The notes beneath the pieces are model-generated. The model saw nothing but the letters and a program-made list of their open reading frames with translations. It was not told where the DNA came from and searched no databases. DNA of 5,026 bases from assembly GCA_029779995.1 (NCBI GenBank), contig JAKOZM010000396.1, positions 1 to 5,026 of the forward strand, given 5' to 3'. The position numbers and the translations under genes were made by a program. The stretch's first letter is position 1. The number at the start of each line of letters is the position of its first letter. This document shows, one piece after another, positions 1-5,026 of the stretch. This DNA is from Actinomycetes bacterium. Its GTDB lineage: Bacteria; Actinomycetota; Actinomycetes; S36-B12; UBA10799.

Positions 1-1
1 C

Positions 2-403
2 GTGGACGACATCCCACAGCTCGTCTGGCCTTGCGCGCTGCCGGAGCACCTACGCGACTCCACCCGGCCCGACCAACGGATACTCCGCGCCGTGGTCTCG
101 ATGATCCTCGTCCGCATGTGCACGGACGCAAAGGACTGGGTGGAAGTGGGCGCAGCTCTTCGCTTCCCGCCGGACAAGTCCCGCAACTGGAGCCGCTACG
201 CCTTCTCTGCGAAGTTGGCGATCAAGGCCGACCTGGTGCTCGCCGCGCAGGCTCTTGGCGCGAAGCTAGCGAAGGAGTCCGACAGGGTCACGTTCCAGTG
301 TCGAAGCCAAGTGAATGGTTTCGGCAGCGGGGCACTTCAGGATGTGCAATCTCCAATGTGCCTTGACCAAGGAGGCAGCGACTGGTGTCCCTGCCATGTC
401 TAA
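2..403 (+). CDS. TniQ/TnsD-like transposition protein, C-terminal part (5' end outside window)
   Basis: The reading frame is open from the left edge to a TAA at 401-403. The GTG at position 2 is probably just an internal valine codon, so I treat this as the C-terminal ~133 residues of a longer protein. Visible segments are LVWPCALPEHLRDS, then PDQRILRAVVSMILVRM, then a helix-turn-helix-like stretch around DWVEVGAALRFPPDKSRNW followed by SRYAFSAKLAIKADL. This pattern resembles the C-terminal DNA-binding part of actinobacterial TniQ-like proteins from memory; the diagnostic N-terminal zinc-binding TniQ domain is outside the window, so the family call is tentative. TniQ/TnsD proteins choose the target site for Tn7/Tn5053-type transposons. 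About 86% of the first ~99 codons end in G or C by hand count, against about 54% of the last ~35. The end is therefore either a divergent authentic tail (it finishes in WCPCHV) or a fortuitous extension after truncation. The gene converges on the HNH gene. Confidence 0.6.
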   Translation: MDDIPQLVWPCALPEHLRDSTRPDQRILRAVVSMILVRMCTDAKDWVEVGAALRFPPDKSRNWSRYAFSAKLAIKADLVLAAQALGAKLAKESDRVTFQCRSQVNGFGSGALQDVQSPMCLDQGGSDWCPCHV

Positions 404-610
404 CCGGCTGCAGGAAGTGGCGCCTGAACGGTCATGCGCGTCGCATCGATGAGCGGCGCTTTCCGCATGGAGGTGCGCCCCCTTCCCGGAAGGAGGCCGG
501 CTGGCACCCTCGTGCAGCTCAGCCCTCGCATGTTACGGACGGCTGCGGTGGGGCAACCTCGTTCGGCGGCGCTTCGCCAGTCGGGGGCGCGTTCAGCGAA
601 TTGTGAGCGA
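404..610. other. Gene-free gap between convergent genes
   Basis: These 207 bases lie between the stop of the TniQ-like gene (plus) and the stop of the HNH gene (minus). Short open frames cross the gap, but they have no ribosome binding site, no recognisable protein motif and no coding-like codon bias. The only distinct structure I see is the palindrome at 477-497. I found no transposon terminal repeat here and no obvious match to the gap on the other side of the operon. Confidence 0.6.
477..497 (-). terminator. Candidate terminator hairpin downstream of the HNH operon
   Basis: This is an imperfect palindrome with ten-base arms (477-486 and 488-497) around a single base at 487. Nine pairs are Watson-Crick. 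The tenth, 480/494, is a C-A mismatch in a plus-strand transcript but a G-U wobble in a minus-strand transcript, so the hairpin is more stable as RNA from the operon strand. It lies about 113 nt past the HNH stop codon. There is no U-tract. Terminators without one are common in high-GC actinobacteria, but it could also be a protein-binding palindrome. It is also correctly placed to act on both convergent genes. Confidence 0.35.
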
Positions 611-2293
611 TCAGCGCCTCACGGAGATCTCGGGTGAGGTTTGTGGGTGTTCCTCTATGTCGCGGAGGGCGTGCCGCAGGAGCGCGTCCAGTACTTCCGT
701 GTCTCCCGGGCCCACGTGCCCGAGTGCGTCGGCTGCCAGCGTCCTGATGGCGGTGACGGGTAGCCAAGGAGGAATCTCTCGGTAGGTGCGATCAAAGCCG
801 ACAAGGTTCCAAGTTGAGGAGTCAAGCTTCTCCACCCACCCTGCGCAGGAGACGACGATGGACATCAGCAGCTGAGGCTCCGTCTTCAGTACGTCGGTCA
901 AGCGATCGCGCACCTCCGCATCTGAAGTAGCGCGAGCGAAAGCCCACATCATCGACTGCCCATTGACGTCGTTACCCAGCCATGAGTCTTTGCTCGCCCA
1001 GTCGGTCTCCGACCACAAGCTGAGCAGGTGCTGACTCGCGGTAACAGCGGCAATGTCCTGCTTGTTGGGCTGGCGACTGGCCTCTTGAAGGAGCGCCGCG
1101 GCGGAGCAGATGGGAAGCCGTCGTCGATCCCGCTCCACAAGGTCGAGACGCTCGTCTTCGGGGGCGTTGCCCGCTACCGCGACCGCGAGAGCGGCTGTGG
1201 TGTCAAGTCCGATCGCCAGAAAGTGCGCGGTCGGTGGTATGCCTGCGGCTCTGCTGGTGGCTGCTGCGACCCGCTCGCGAAGGTCGGGGTCGTATGGCCG
1301 GTGGCTGACTCGATGAAACGGCCGGGCTTCGTCGAGGAGGCACCGGTGTTCGGCAAGTGGATCCACGTCTTCGACAACGGTCGCGACCGGTAGAATGTTC
1401 GGCGGTTCCACATCCTCGCCGCGCGTCGCGCGCACGAGATCGTCAATCGATCGCTGGAGTCCCCGCAGCGCGCTCTCGAACGCGTCGTCGGACGCCGACT
1501 CTGGGCCTCCCGCCCAAGCAGAAGCCGTATCGATCAACTCTGTGATGGCCCAAGCTAGAGAGTCGCACCATGGGGCCAACTGTTTGCGCGTCACTTTGAC
1601 AGCAGCGAGTTCGATCCGAGCCTTCTCGGCGGCAGGACCAACTTCATCCAGTGCTTCTGTCAGAGCGGCCTGGATGCCCTCACGCATCGGGCGAAGTTCC
1701 ATCTCCGACGGCTCCGCATACAAGGGGTTGCCGTCTTCGTCCCATGCGGTGAAGGATCTGCGCGTCTGCTCTCTCAGTTGTTGCCAACGCCGTGCCCACG
1801 ATCGAGCGGGTTGGCGAGTCCGCTCTGCCACAAGCCGAAGCGCCTCGACCCGTCGCACCAGCTCGATCGTTGCCGGTGCGTGGAAGGCGTCAAACGCCTC
1901 TGACGCGACGAGCACCTCAGTTGCCTCATCGTCGCTGATCGGCCAGTTGCGCTGGAGCCGGTCGTACTCTGCGATCTGTGCTGTCTTCCACTCGCGAAGC
2001 ATCTCGGCTGGATACAGGTCCGGCGCCTCGTCAATCTCGTAGGAGTGCTCGATGCACAGCAGGACAAGGTTGTCGAACGCCCGATTCTCCGCGGCAGACA
2101 TGGCGACCCACCGGGGCCCGCCCTTGCGCCGTGCGTGGATGTGCGCGACTCGGCTGTTCAGCAGCCGATCACCAGTGTCGTCCGAGAGCTTGTACAACGG
2201 TCGGCTGCACTCCGGATGCGCGCACCGAAATGCAGACCCGTATAGCTGACGCACGGTGGACGGAGTCGGGAGCGGGTAGACGGTGGATGTCAT
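611..2293 (-). CDS. HNH-domain protein (560 aa) with large uncharacterised C-terminal region
   Basis: This is the third gene of the operon. The ATG at 2293-2291 overlaps the TGA of the upstream 82-aa gene as ATGA, so translation is probably coupled; the short AGGA just before the ATG is too close to act as a normal ribosome binding site. The frame stays open upstream to 2476, but that extension overlaps the small gene and reads like out-of-frame sequence. Residues ~22-105 form an HNH-type domain: zinc pair C24-x4-C29, then SRVAHIHARRKGGPRW with H51, then FDNLVLLC with N75 and C80, then EHSYEID with H83. In the common form the residue after H83 is the last catalytic histidine; here it is S84, so cleavage activity is uncertain. 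Residues ~140-290 look mainly helical and charged. Residues ~300-560 match no family I recognise. I see no signal peptide or membrane segment. Related N-termini are, to my knowledge, frequent in actinobacterial proteins of unknown function. Confidence 0.9.
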   Translation of the reverse strand: MTSTVYPLPTPSTVRQLYGSAFRCAHPECSRPLYKLSDDTGDRLLNSRVAHIHARRKGGPRWVAMSAAENRAFDNLVLLCIEHSYEIDEAPDLYPAEMLREWKTAQIAEYDRLQRNWPISDDEATEVLVASEAFDAFHAPATIELVRRVEALRLVAERTRQPARSWARRWQQLREQTRRSFTAWDEDGNPLYAEPSEMELRPMREGIQAALTEALDEVGPAAEKARIELAAVKVTRKQLAPWCDSLAWAITELIDTASAWAGGPESASDDAFESALRGLQRSIDDLVRATRGEDVEPPNILPVATVVEDVDPLAEHRCLLDEARPFHRVSHRPYDPDLRERVAAATSRAAGIPPTAHFLAIGLDTTAALAVAVAGNAPEDERLDLVERDRRRLPICSAAALLQEASRQPNKQDIAAVTASQHLLSLWSETDWASKDSWLGNDVNGQSMMWAFARATSDAEVRDRLTDVLKTEPQLLMSIVVSCAGWVEKLDSSTWNLVGFDRTYREIPPWLPVTAIRTLAADALGHVGPGDTEVLDALLRHALRDIEEHPQTSPEISVRR

Positions 2294-2538
2294 TCCTGCG
2301 AACCCGGGTCGTGAGTCGCTGGGAATTGCACCCGGAGGCCGGCGAGTACACCGTCCGCTTTCGTCAGAATCTCGGAGGCACAGATGGTGCAGTACGTGGT
2401 CTGGCTCTGCGGTCCGTCTCGGACGACAAGACACGGGTCCCCCTTGAGGATCTCGTGCGACTTCTTTCGGTAGCACTTGCGTCGCCGCCCCGCTACCTCC
2501 GTGCTGACGTGCTTCAGGATGTTCTTTACCGTCGCCAT
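2290..2538 (-). CDS. 82-aa putative zinc-binding protein, middle gene of the operon
   Basis: The ATG at 2538-2536 lies 4 nt after the helicase stop and has a strong ribosome binding site inside the last helicase codons (GAGGAG, 7-nt spacer). The TGA at 2292-2290 overlaps the HNH start. The N-terminus is basic (GRRRKCYRKKSHEI, residues 17-30). Likely metal ligands are C22, H28, C50 and C53: C-x5-H, then an LVVRD strand and YCTICA, with C36 as an alternative ligand. This reads as a small zinc finger or zinc ribbon. The basic N-terminus would suit contact with DNA or RNA, or a bridging role between helicase and HNH protein; that role is inferred only from gene order and tight coupling. After residue ~62 the tail is short and without recognisable motif. 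I do not recognise a named family. Two-sided coupling and the conserved-looking Cys/His pattern argue strongly that the gene is real. Confidence 0.85.
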   Translation of the reverse strand: MATVKNILKHVSTEVAGRRRKCYRKKSHEILKGDPCLVVRDGPQSQTTYCTICASEILTKADGVLAGLRVQFPATHDPGSQE

Positions 2539-2542
2539 GTGG

Positions 2543-4600
2543 TCACTCCTCGATCGCCGTCTTGATCGTGTCGGCCACCTGGTCTCCGATCTCGTCGAGC
2601 GAGTCGTAGGCAGCTTGCAGCTGGTCGAGTGTCCACTTGTCTCTACTCTTCTTGCCCTGGCCGGCGAAGGCGTTGATCTCCCGATTGAGCAGGACGTAGA
2701 GAGCATCGGCGTTGTTGCCCCGGGCTCCCTTGATCGATCGGCTGACGTCGAAGCCTGCGCGGGGCAGCCCGAGGTCAGCAAGGATGCGTTGATGGATCGA
2801 CTTTGAGCGGCTGTCGAGCCGGCTTCGCAGCGTCTGGCGTCTGACTTGCGGCTGGACAGGCACTGAGTCGGCGGGTTCTTCCTCGTGCTCCTTGCGGTGG
2901 GCCAGCTGTGCCCGGAGCACGTCCGCGGTGATACCGAGTTCGCGGAAGGAGAAGCCGCCCGGTCCCTTGGCGTCCAGCATCTCCTCGATGACTCGGTCAT
3001 CGTTCGGGTCTAGGAACGAGCGATTGAGAAAGTGGCTGAGGCGCTCGTCCTGGGCCACGGGGTCGTCGAAGCGTTGCGCCGTCTGTTCGGGATCGCCGCT
3101 GCGGTTTCGGCTGGTCGAGTCGGCCCCTTCTCCACGAGTCCAGCCGCGGACGATCTGCTGGTCTTGGGTGTCGAGGTCGCGGAACTCATCCCACTGCTCT
3201 TCGTTGTTGAGGCCCACATGGGAGACGACGAAGCCCTGGTTGTTCGGACTGTTCGGATCGTTCAGGTCGACTGTGCGCATCACACGGCCGACGAACTGGA
3301 TGTAGGGCGACAACGAACGGTAGGGGCGGAATATGGCCGCCACGCTCAGCGGAGGATGATCGAAGCCTTCGCCGAGCATGGCCACTTGCACGATGACGTC
3401 GATCTGGTTGTTGCGGAGTTTGGCCAGCACCGCTGCCTTCCTTTCGTCAGCGAGGTTGCTGTGGATGGTTTCGGCTTGCAGACCCATCTCTTGGAAGATC
3501 GCGCGCACTTGGTCGGCGTGGTCGATCGACATCGCTGACGCCGCGATCTGGTGAGGGAAGCCAGTCGCCGCCCGGAGGGATTGGAGCTTCTCGCTTGCCT
3601 TCTCGGCGATGTGGCGGTTGCACTCGTCAGAGAGCGCCACACCACGACGGAACCAAGCCTCCTCCTTCAATTCAAGGATTTGCTCCAGTGTGTAGGTGTC
3701 GCTTTCGCCGCGCGCGGTGAATGTGATCTCGGCAGGATGCGCTGAGGCCGAGACGATGTGCTTGATGTAGCCGTTGAGCATGGCGCGGGCGAAGGGGTAG
3801 CGATAGATCAGCTCACCGAGTAGTTCCTTGTTGTCGGCGCGGAAGGGCGTCGCGGTCAGGCTGACGAAGCGCGCTTGGGGGAACGACCGCACGACCTTCT
3901 GCCAGCTTTCGGCGGCGACGTGGTGGCCCTCGTCGATGACAACGAGGTCGAAGAAGTCGCTGGGGAACTGCGACAGCCAGCGGTCTGCGCTGCTGGCGAG
4001 CTGTTGGATATTGGCGACGACGATGTGGCTGTTGACGCAATCGTCCATGTTCGCCTTGGGGCCGTCGACCAGCGCCGTGAAAGGCCCGGCCGTGAAGGAG
4101 TCGAGGACGCCAGCCTTCTTCCAGAAGCAGGAGGCGTTCGAGATGTTCAGGTCGGCGTAGAGGCCCTGGCGAATGGTGGTGTTCGGCGCGATGATGAGCG
4201 TTCGCTGGTGGGAGAGGCGGAAGGGCAGGATCGCGGCGACGCCCGTCTTCCCACAGCCCACGGGCAGCTGGATGATCGCCGGTGTCGTCTTCCGGGAAAA
4301 GTGCTCGACAGCGGCCTCGTAGGCCTCCTTCTGAGGCTCGCGAAGCTGCGGGTTGCCGTCGATTGCGGCGTCGGACGTGTCAAAGAATCCAGCGACCAGG
4401 CCCTTGGCCTTCTCGGCGGTGTTGTACTCAAGGCGGAAGGGTTCCAGGTCGGCGATGCGGTAGAAGCGGTACTGGCTGCCAGGGCGGCGCACCGCGGTGA
4501 GGGTTCCTGCTGCGTCCCATCTGCGGAGCGTGGCGGCCGAGACACCCACGTAGGCGGCGGCCTGGGCGATGGTGAGGTAGTCGTCGTACGAGTCGCTCAT
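2543..4600 (-). CDS. SF2 (ResIII-like) helicase with N-terminal MerR/excisionase-type HTH, 685 aa
   Basis: This is the first gene of the operon, predicted to be an ATP-dependent DNA or RNA translocase acting in the cytoplasm. Residues ~8-54 form a winged HTH of the MerR/excisionase type (LTIAQAAAYVGVSAATLRRW, then a wing with YRFYRIADLE). The helicase motifs follow in order: Q90 in REPQKEAYEA; Walker A LPVGCGKTG at 112-120 (K118, T119); motif Ia IIAPNTT from 136; motif II DEGH at 223-226; motif III SLTATPFR at 247-254; motif V around 401-415 with LGEGFDHP; motif VI QFVGRVMR at 435-442. Both RecA lobes therefore look intact. Residues ~485-600 are polar and probably flexible (HEEEPADS). The C-terminal ~85 residues are helical with a basic patch (GQGKKSRDKW). 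I chose the ATG at 4600. A TTG at 4639 would add a 13-residue Cys-rich extension that overlaps the promoter-like bases. No ribosome binding site precedes the ATG, so a leaderless transcript is likely. There is no nuclease motif in this chain. Confidence 0.95.
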   Translation of the reverse strand: MSDSYDDYLTIAQAAAYVGVSAATLRRWDAAGTLTAVRRPGSQYRFYRIADLEPFRLEYNTAEKAKGLVAGFFDTSDAAIDGNPQLREPQKEAYEAAVEHFSRKTTPAIIQLPVGCGKTGVAAILPFRLSHQRTLIIAPNTTIRQGLYADLNISNASCFWKKAGVLDSFTAGPFTALVDGPKANMDDCVNSHIVVANIQQLASSADRWLSQFPSDFFDLVVIDEGHHVAAESWQKVVRSFPQARFVSLTATPFRADNKELLGELIYRYPFARAMLNGYIKHIVSASAHPAEITFTARGESDTYTLEQILELKEEAWFRRGVALSDECNRHIAEKASEKLQSLRAATGFPHQIAASAMSIDHADQVRAIFQEMGLQAETIHSNLADERKAAVLAKLRNNQIDVIVQVAMLGEGFDHPPLSVAAIFRPYRSLSPYIQFVGRVMRTVDLNDPNSPNNQGFVVSHVGLNNEEQWDEFRDLDTQDQQIVRGWTRGEGADSTSRNRSGDPEQTAQRFDDPVAQDERLSHFLNRSFLDPNDDRVIEEMLDAKGPGGFSFRELGITADVLRAQLAHRKEHEEEPADSVPVQPQVRRQTLRSRLDSRSKSIHQRILADLGLPRAGFDVSRSIKGARGNNADALYVLLNREINAFAGQGKKSRDKWTLDQLQAAYDSLDEIGDQVADTIKTAIEE
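2546..2551 (-). promoter_or_regulatory. Ribosome binding site of the 82-aa gene inside the helicase 3' end
   Basis: The minus strand reads GAGGAG here, which also encodes the last two glutamates of the helicase. The helicase TGA follows directly, and the ATG of the small gene comes 7 nt after the site. This is a good Shine-Dalgarno match at the standard distance. It fixes the start of the small gene and suggests that it is translated at its own rate rather than only by read-through from the helicase. Confidence 0.8.
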
Positions 4601-4602
4601 GG

Positions 4603-4615
4603 CTATACAGCATAG
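4603..4615. promoter_or_regulatory. Near-perfect 13-bp palindrome over the -10 region (candidate operator)
   Basis: The minus strand reads CTATGCTGTATAG, in which five of six pairs around the central base are complementary (the exception is G/T). It covers the candidate -10 hexamer and stops just before the helicase ATG, a typical place for a repressor site. The helicase itself has a MerR/excisionase-type HTH, so autoregulation is possible, but nothing here proves which protein would bind. A short AT-rich palindrome could also arise by chance. Confidence 0.3.
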
Positions 4616-4639
4616 CGCAAGACATCCAACCTTATGCAA
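4609..4639 (-). promoter_or_regulatory. Candidate promoter of the helicase operon, leaderless type
   Basis: On the minus strand a TATGCT hexamer (4614-4609) fits the actinobacterial -10 pattern TANNNT and ends 8 nt before the helicase ATG. That places transcription initiation at or next to the start codon and agrees with the lack of a Shine-Dalgarno sequence. The nearest -35-like element, TTGCAT at 4639-4634, is 19 bp away, longer than ideal. An alternative pair, TTGGAT-16-TATAGC, would put the transcription start inside the coding region and is less likely. Confidence 0.4.
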
Positions 4640-4739
4640 GTCTGTCGATCACGAGCTTGCTTGAATGGTCGAGGTGCCCGGCGTTCCGCGCCGTCCTATG
4701 TGTCGTCGCGGTCGAGTCCGAGGCTCGAGGAGGTCGATG

Positions 4740-4807
4740 CGTCTCAGGATCCCCCGCGGAGGATGTCCCAGAGTCCGCCGTGCGAGCGTCTGTTCCGTCT
4801 CAAAATC
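4740..4807 (+). repeat. Three imperfect 12-bp direct repeats, pattern YGTCYCARRRTC
   Basis: The copies are CGTCTCAGGATC (4740-4751), TGTCCCAGAGTC (4764-4775) and CGTCTCAAAATC (4796-4807), with start-to-start distances of 24 and 32 bp. They lie in noncoding DNA, so codon constraints do not explain them. Repeats of this size and irregular spacing resemble binding sites of a regulator or sub-sites of a recombinase. No recombinase gene is visible in the window, so the role is open. Confidence 0.35.
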
Positions 4808-4813
4808 GCTCGC
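4782..4813. repeat. 7-bp inverted repeat GCGAGCG/CGCTCGC
   Basis: Perfect arms at 4782-4788 and 4807-4813 flank an 18-nt spacer that contains the third copy of the direct repeat. The overall size, about 30 bp with symmetric ends, is similar to a recombinase crossover site, but a 7-bp match in GC-rich DNA can easily be chance. Confidence 0.25.
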
Positions 4814-4834
4814 GCCTGACAGTCGCGCCCTGAC

Positions 4835-4882
4835 CTCGCCGCAGTTGCCTTGCCGGAGAAGGAGCGCGGCAGCTGCGGCGAG
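4835..4882 (-). terminator. 15-bp hairpin downstream of the VOC gene, candidate terminator
   Basis: The arms at 4835-4849 and 4868-4882 are complementary over 15 positions with one exception, at 4845/4872 (C-A on the minus-strand transcript, G-U on the plus). The loop is 18 nt. It begins 36 nt after the VOC stop codon on that strand, which fits transcription termination and would insulate the helicase operon from the upstream gene. No U-tract follows. Because the wobble favours a plus-strand RNA and the arms are unusually long, a structured end of a mobile element or a protein-binding site is an alternative. Confidence 0.5.
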
Positions 4883-4918
4883 TTCGAGGCCCGGACCTTT
4901 GGCGGGCGGCCTAGCGCG

Positions 4919-5026
4919 TCAGCCTTGGCAGAGGCAGAAGGGATGGCCTGCCGGGTCGAGGAACACCCGGAAGGTCGTCCCCGGCTGGTGGTCATGCTTG
5001 GTGGCGCCCAGCCCGAGGACGGCCGC
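4919..5026 (-). CDS. VOC/glyoxalase-like protein, C-terminal 35 residues (5' end outside window)
   Basis: The minus strand reads in frame from the right edge to a TGA at 4921-4919. The visible end includes GATKHDHQPG, then TTFRVFLDPAGHPFCLCQG. The pattern of a GAT-K segment, a strand ending in FRV-LDPAGHPFCLC and an immediate stop is typical of the last beta strands of the small glyoxalase-like (VOC superfamily) proteins common in actinobacteria. These are single-domain cytosolic proteins, usually dimeric, with varied or unknown substrates; no substrate can be inferred from this piece. The natural-looking C-terminus shows that the gene is not truncated at this end. It is upstream of the helicase operon on the same strand, but 318 nt and a long hairpin separate them, so it is probably an unrelated transcription unit. 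Confidence 0.85.
   Translation of the reverse strand, partial: AAVLGLGATKHDHQPGTTFRVFLDPAGHPFCLCQG

Larger units (their letters stand above)
4616..4918. other. Intergenic region between the VOC gene and the helicase operon
   Basis: About 300 bases hold no convincing gene on either strand. The open frames crossing it lack a start with ribosome binding site and show no domain. It contains the candidate -35 element at its left end, three imperfect direct repeats at 4740-4807, a 7-bp inverted repeat at 4782-4813, an imperfect tandem copy of TCGCGCC(C)TGAC at 4810-4834, and a long hairpin at 4835-4882. This density of repeats is unlike the coding stretches around it and may mark the edge of an inserted segment. 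Confidence 0.5.

Noticed and set aside
404..610. Transposon terminal repeat matching the right-hand gap
   Set aside because: I looked for a shared or inverted copy between this gap and 4616-4918 and found only matches of six bases or so, such as CGATCA, which are expected by chance.
1395..2042. Plus-strand open frame (215 aa) opposite the HNH gene
   Set aside because: It is a Ser/Arg/Ala-rich shadow of the HNH coding sequence, with no ribosome binding site and no domain.
2294..2476. 61-residue N-terminal extension of the HNH protein
   Set aside because: It fully overlaps the well-supported small zinc gene in another frame and reads like out-of-frame sequence; the ATGA overlap at 2293 is a better start.
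3032..3538. Plus-strand open frame (168 aa) opposite the helicase 3' half
   Set aside because: It is a complement-strand shadow of conserved helicase motifs IV-VI and has no motif of its own.
611..4600. Classical type I, II or III restriction-modification system
   Set aside because: No methyltransferase motif (such as NPPY/DPPY or the SAM-binding FxGxG) or specificity subunit appears in any gene of the window.
3875..4615. Long plus-strand open frame (246 aa) opposite the helicase 5' half
   Set aside because: It lies antisense to clear helicase motifs, is rich in Gly/Val/Arg/Asp as expected for a GC-rich complement, and has no recognisable domain.
4601..4639. TTG start adding 13 residues to the helicase
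   Set aside because: The extension is Cys-rich, lacks a ribosome binding site and overlaps the candidate -10 and -35 elements; the HTH domain is complete from the ATG at 4600.
4744..4995. Minus-strand open frame (83 aa) overlapping the VOC end
   Set aside because: It starts inside the VOC gene in a different frame, is Arg/Ser-rich without a domain, and the VOC frame has the clear family motif.

Overview
The window looks like chromosomal or island DNA from a high-GC actinobacterium. G and C dominate third codon positions. The HNH protein, the VOC C-terminus and the TniQ-like C-terminus all resemble actinobacterial family members as I remember them; I ran no search. I see no tRNA, rRNA, CRISPR array or complete insertion sequence.

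Layout, left to right. (1) Positions 2-403, plus strand: the 3' end of a gene that starts outside the window, probably a TniQ/TnsD-like transposition target-selection protein. Its last ~35 codons have much weaker GC3 than the rest. (2) Positions 404-610: a gene-free gap between convergent genes, holding one strong imperfect palindrome. (3) Positions 611-4600, minus strand: a compact three-gene operon, read right to left. First comes a 685-aa SF2 helicase with an N-terminal MerR/excisionase-type HTH. Second, after a 4-nt gap, is an 82-aa protein with a Cys/His pattern typical of zinc binding. Third, with an ATGA overlap, is a 560-aa protein with an N-terminal HNH-type domain and a ~450-aa C-terminal region I cannot assign. 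(4) Positions 4601-4918: a gap of about 320 bases with a candidate leaderless promoter and operator next to the helicase start, three imperfect direct repeats, and a 15-bp hairpin. (5) Positions 4919-5026, minus strand: the last 35 codons of a VOC/glyoxalase-like protein that starts beyond the right edge.

Working interpretation (inference): helicase, small zinc protein and HNH protein are translationally linked and probably form one functional unit. The lack of a methyltransferase, the helicase plus HNH combination and the neighbouring TniQ-like fragment fit a mobile defence module better than housekeeping repair or classical restriction-modification. I cannot match the trio to a named defence system. 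The HNH domain appears to lack the usual last histidine (Ser84 sits there), so it may be a DNA-binding or sensing domain rather than an active nuclease.
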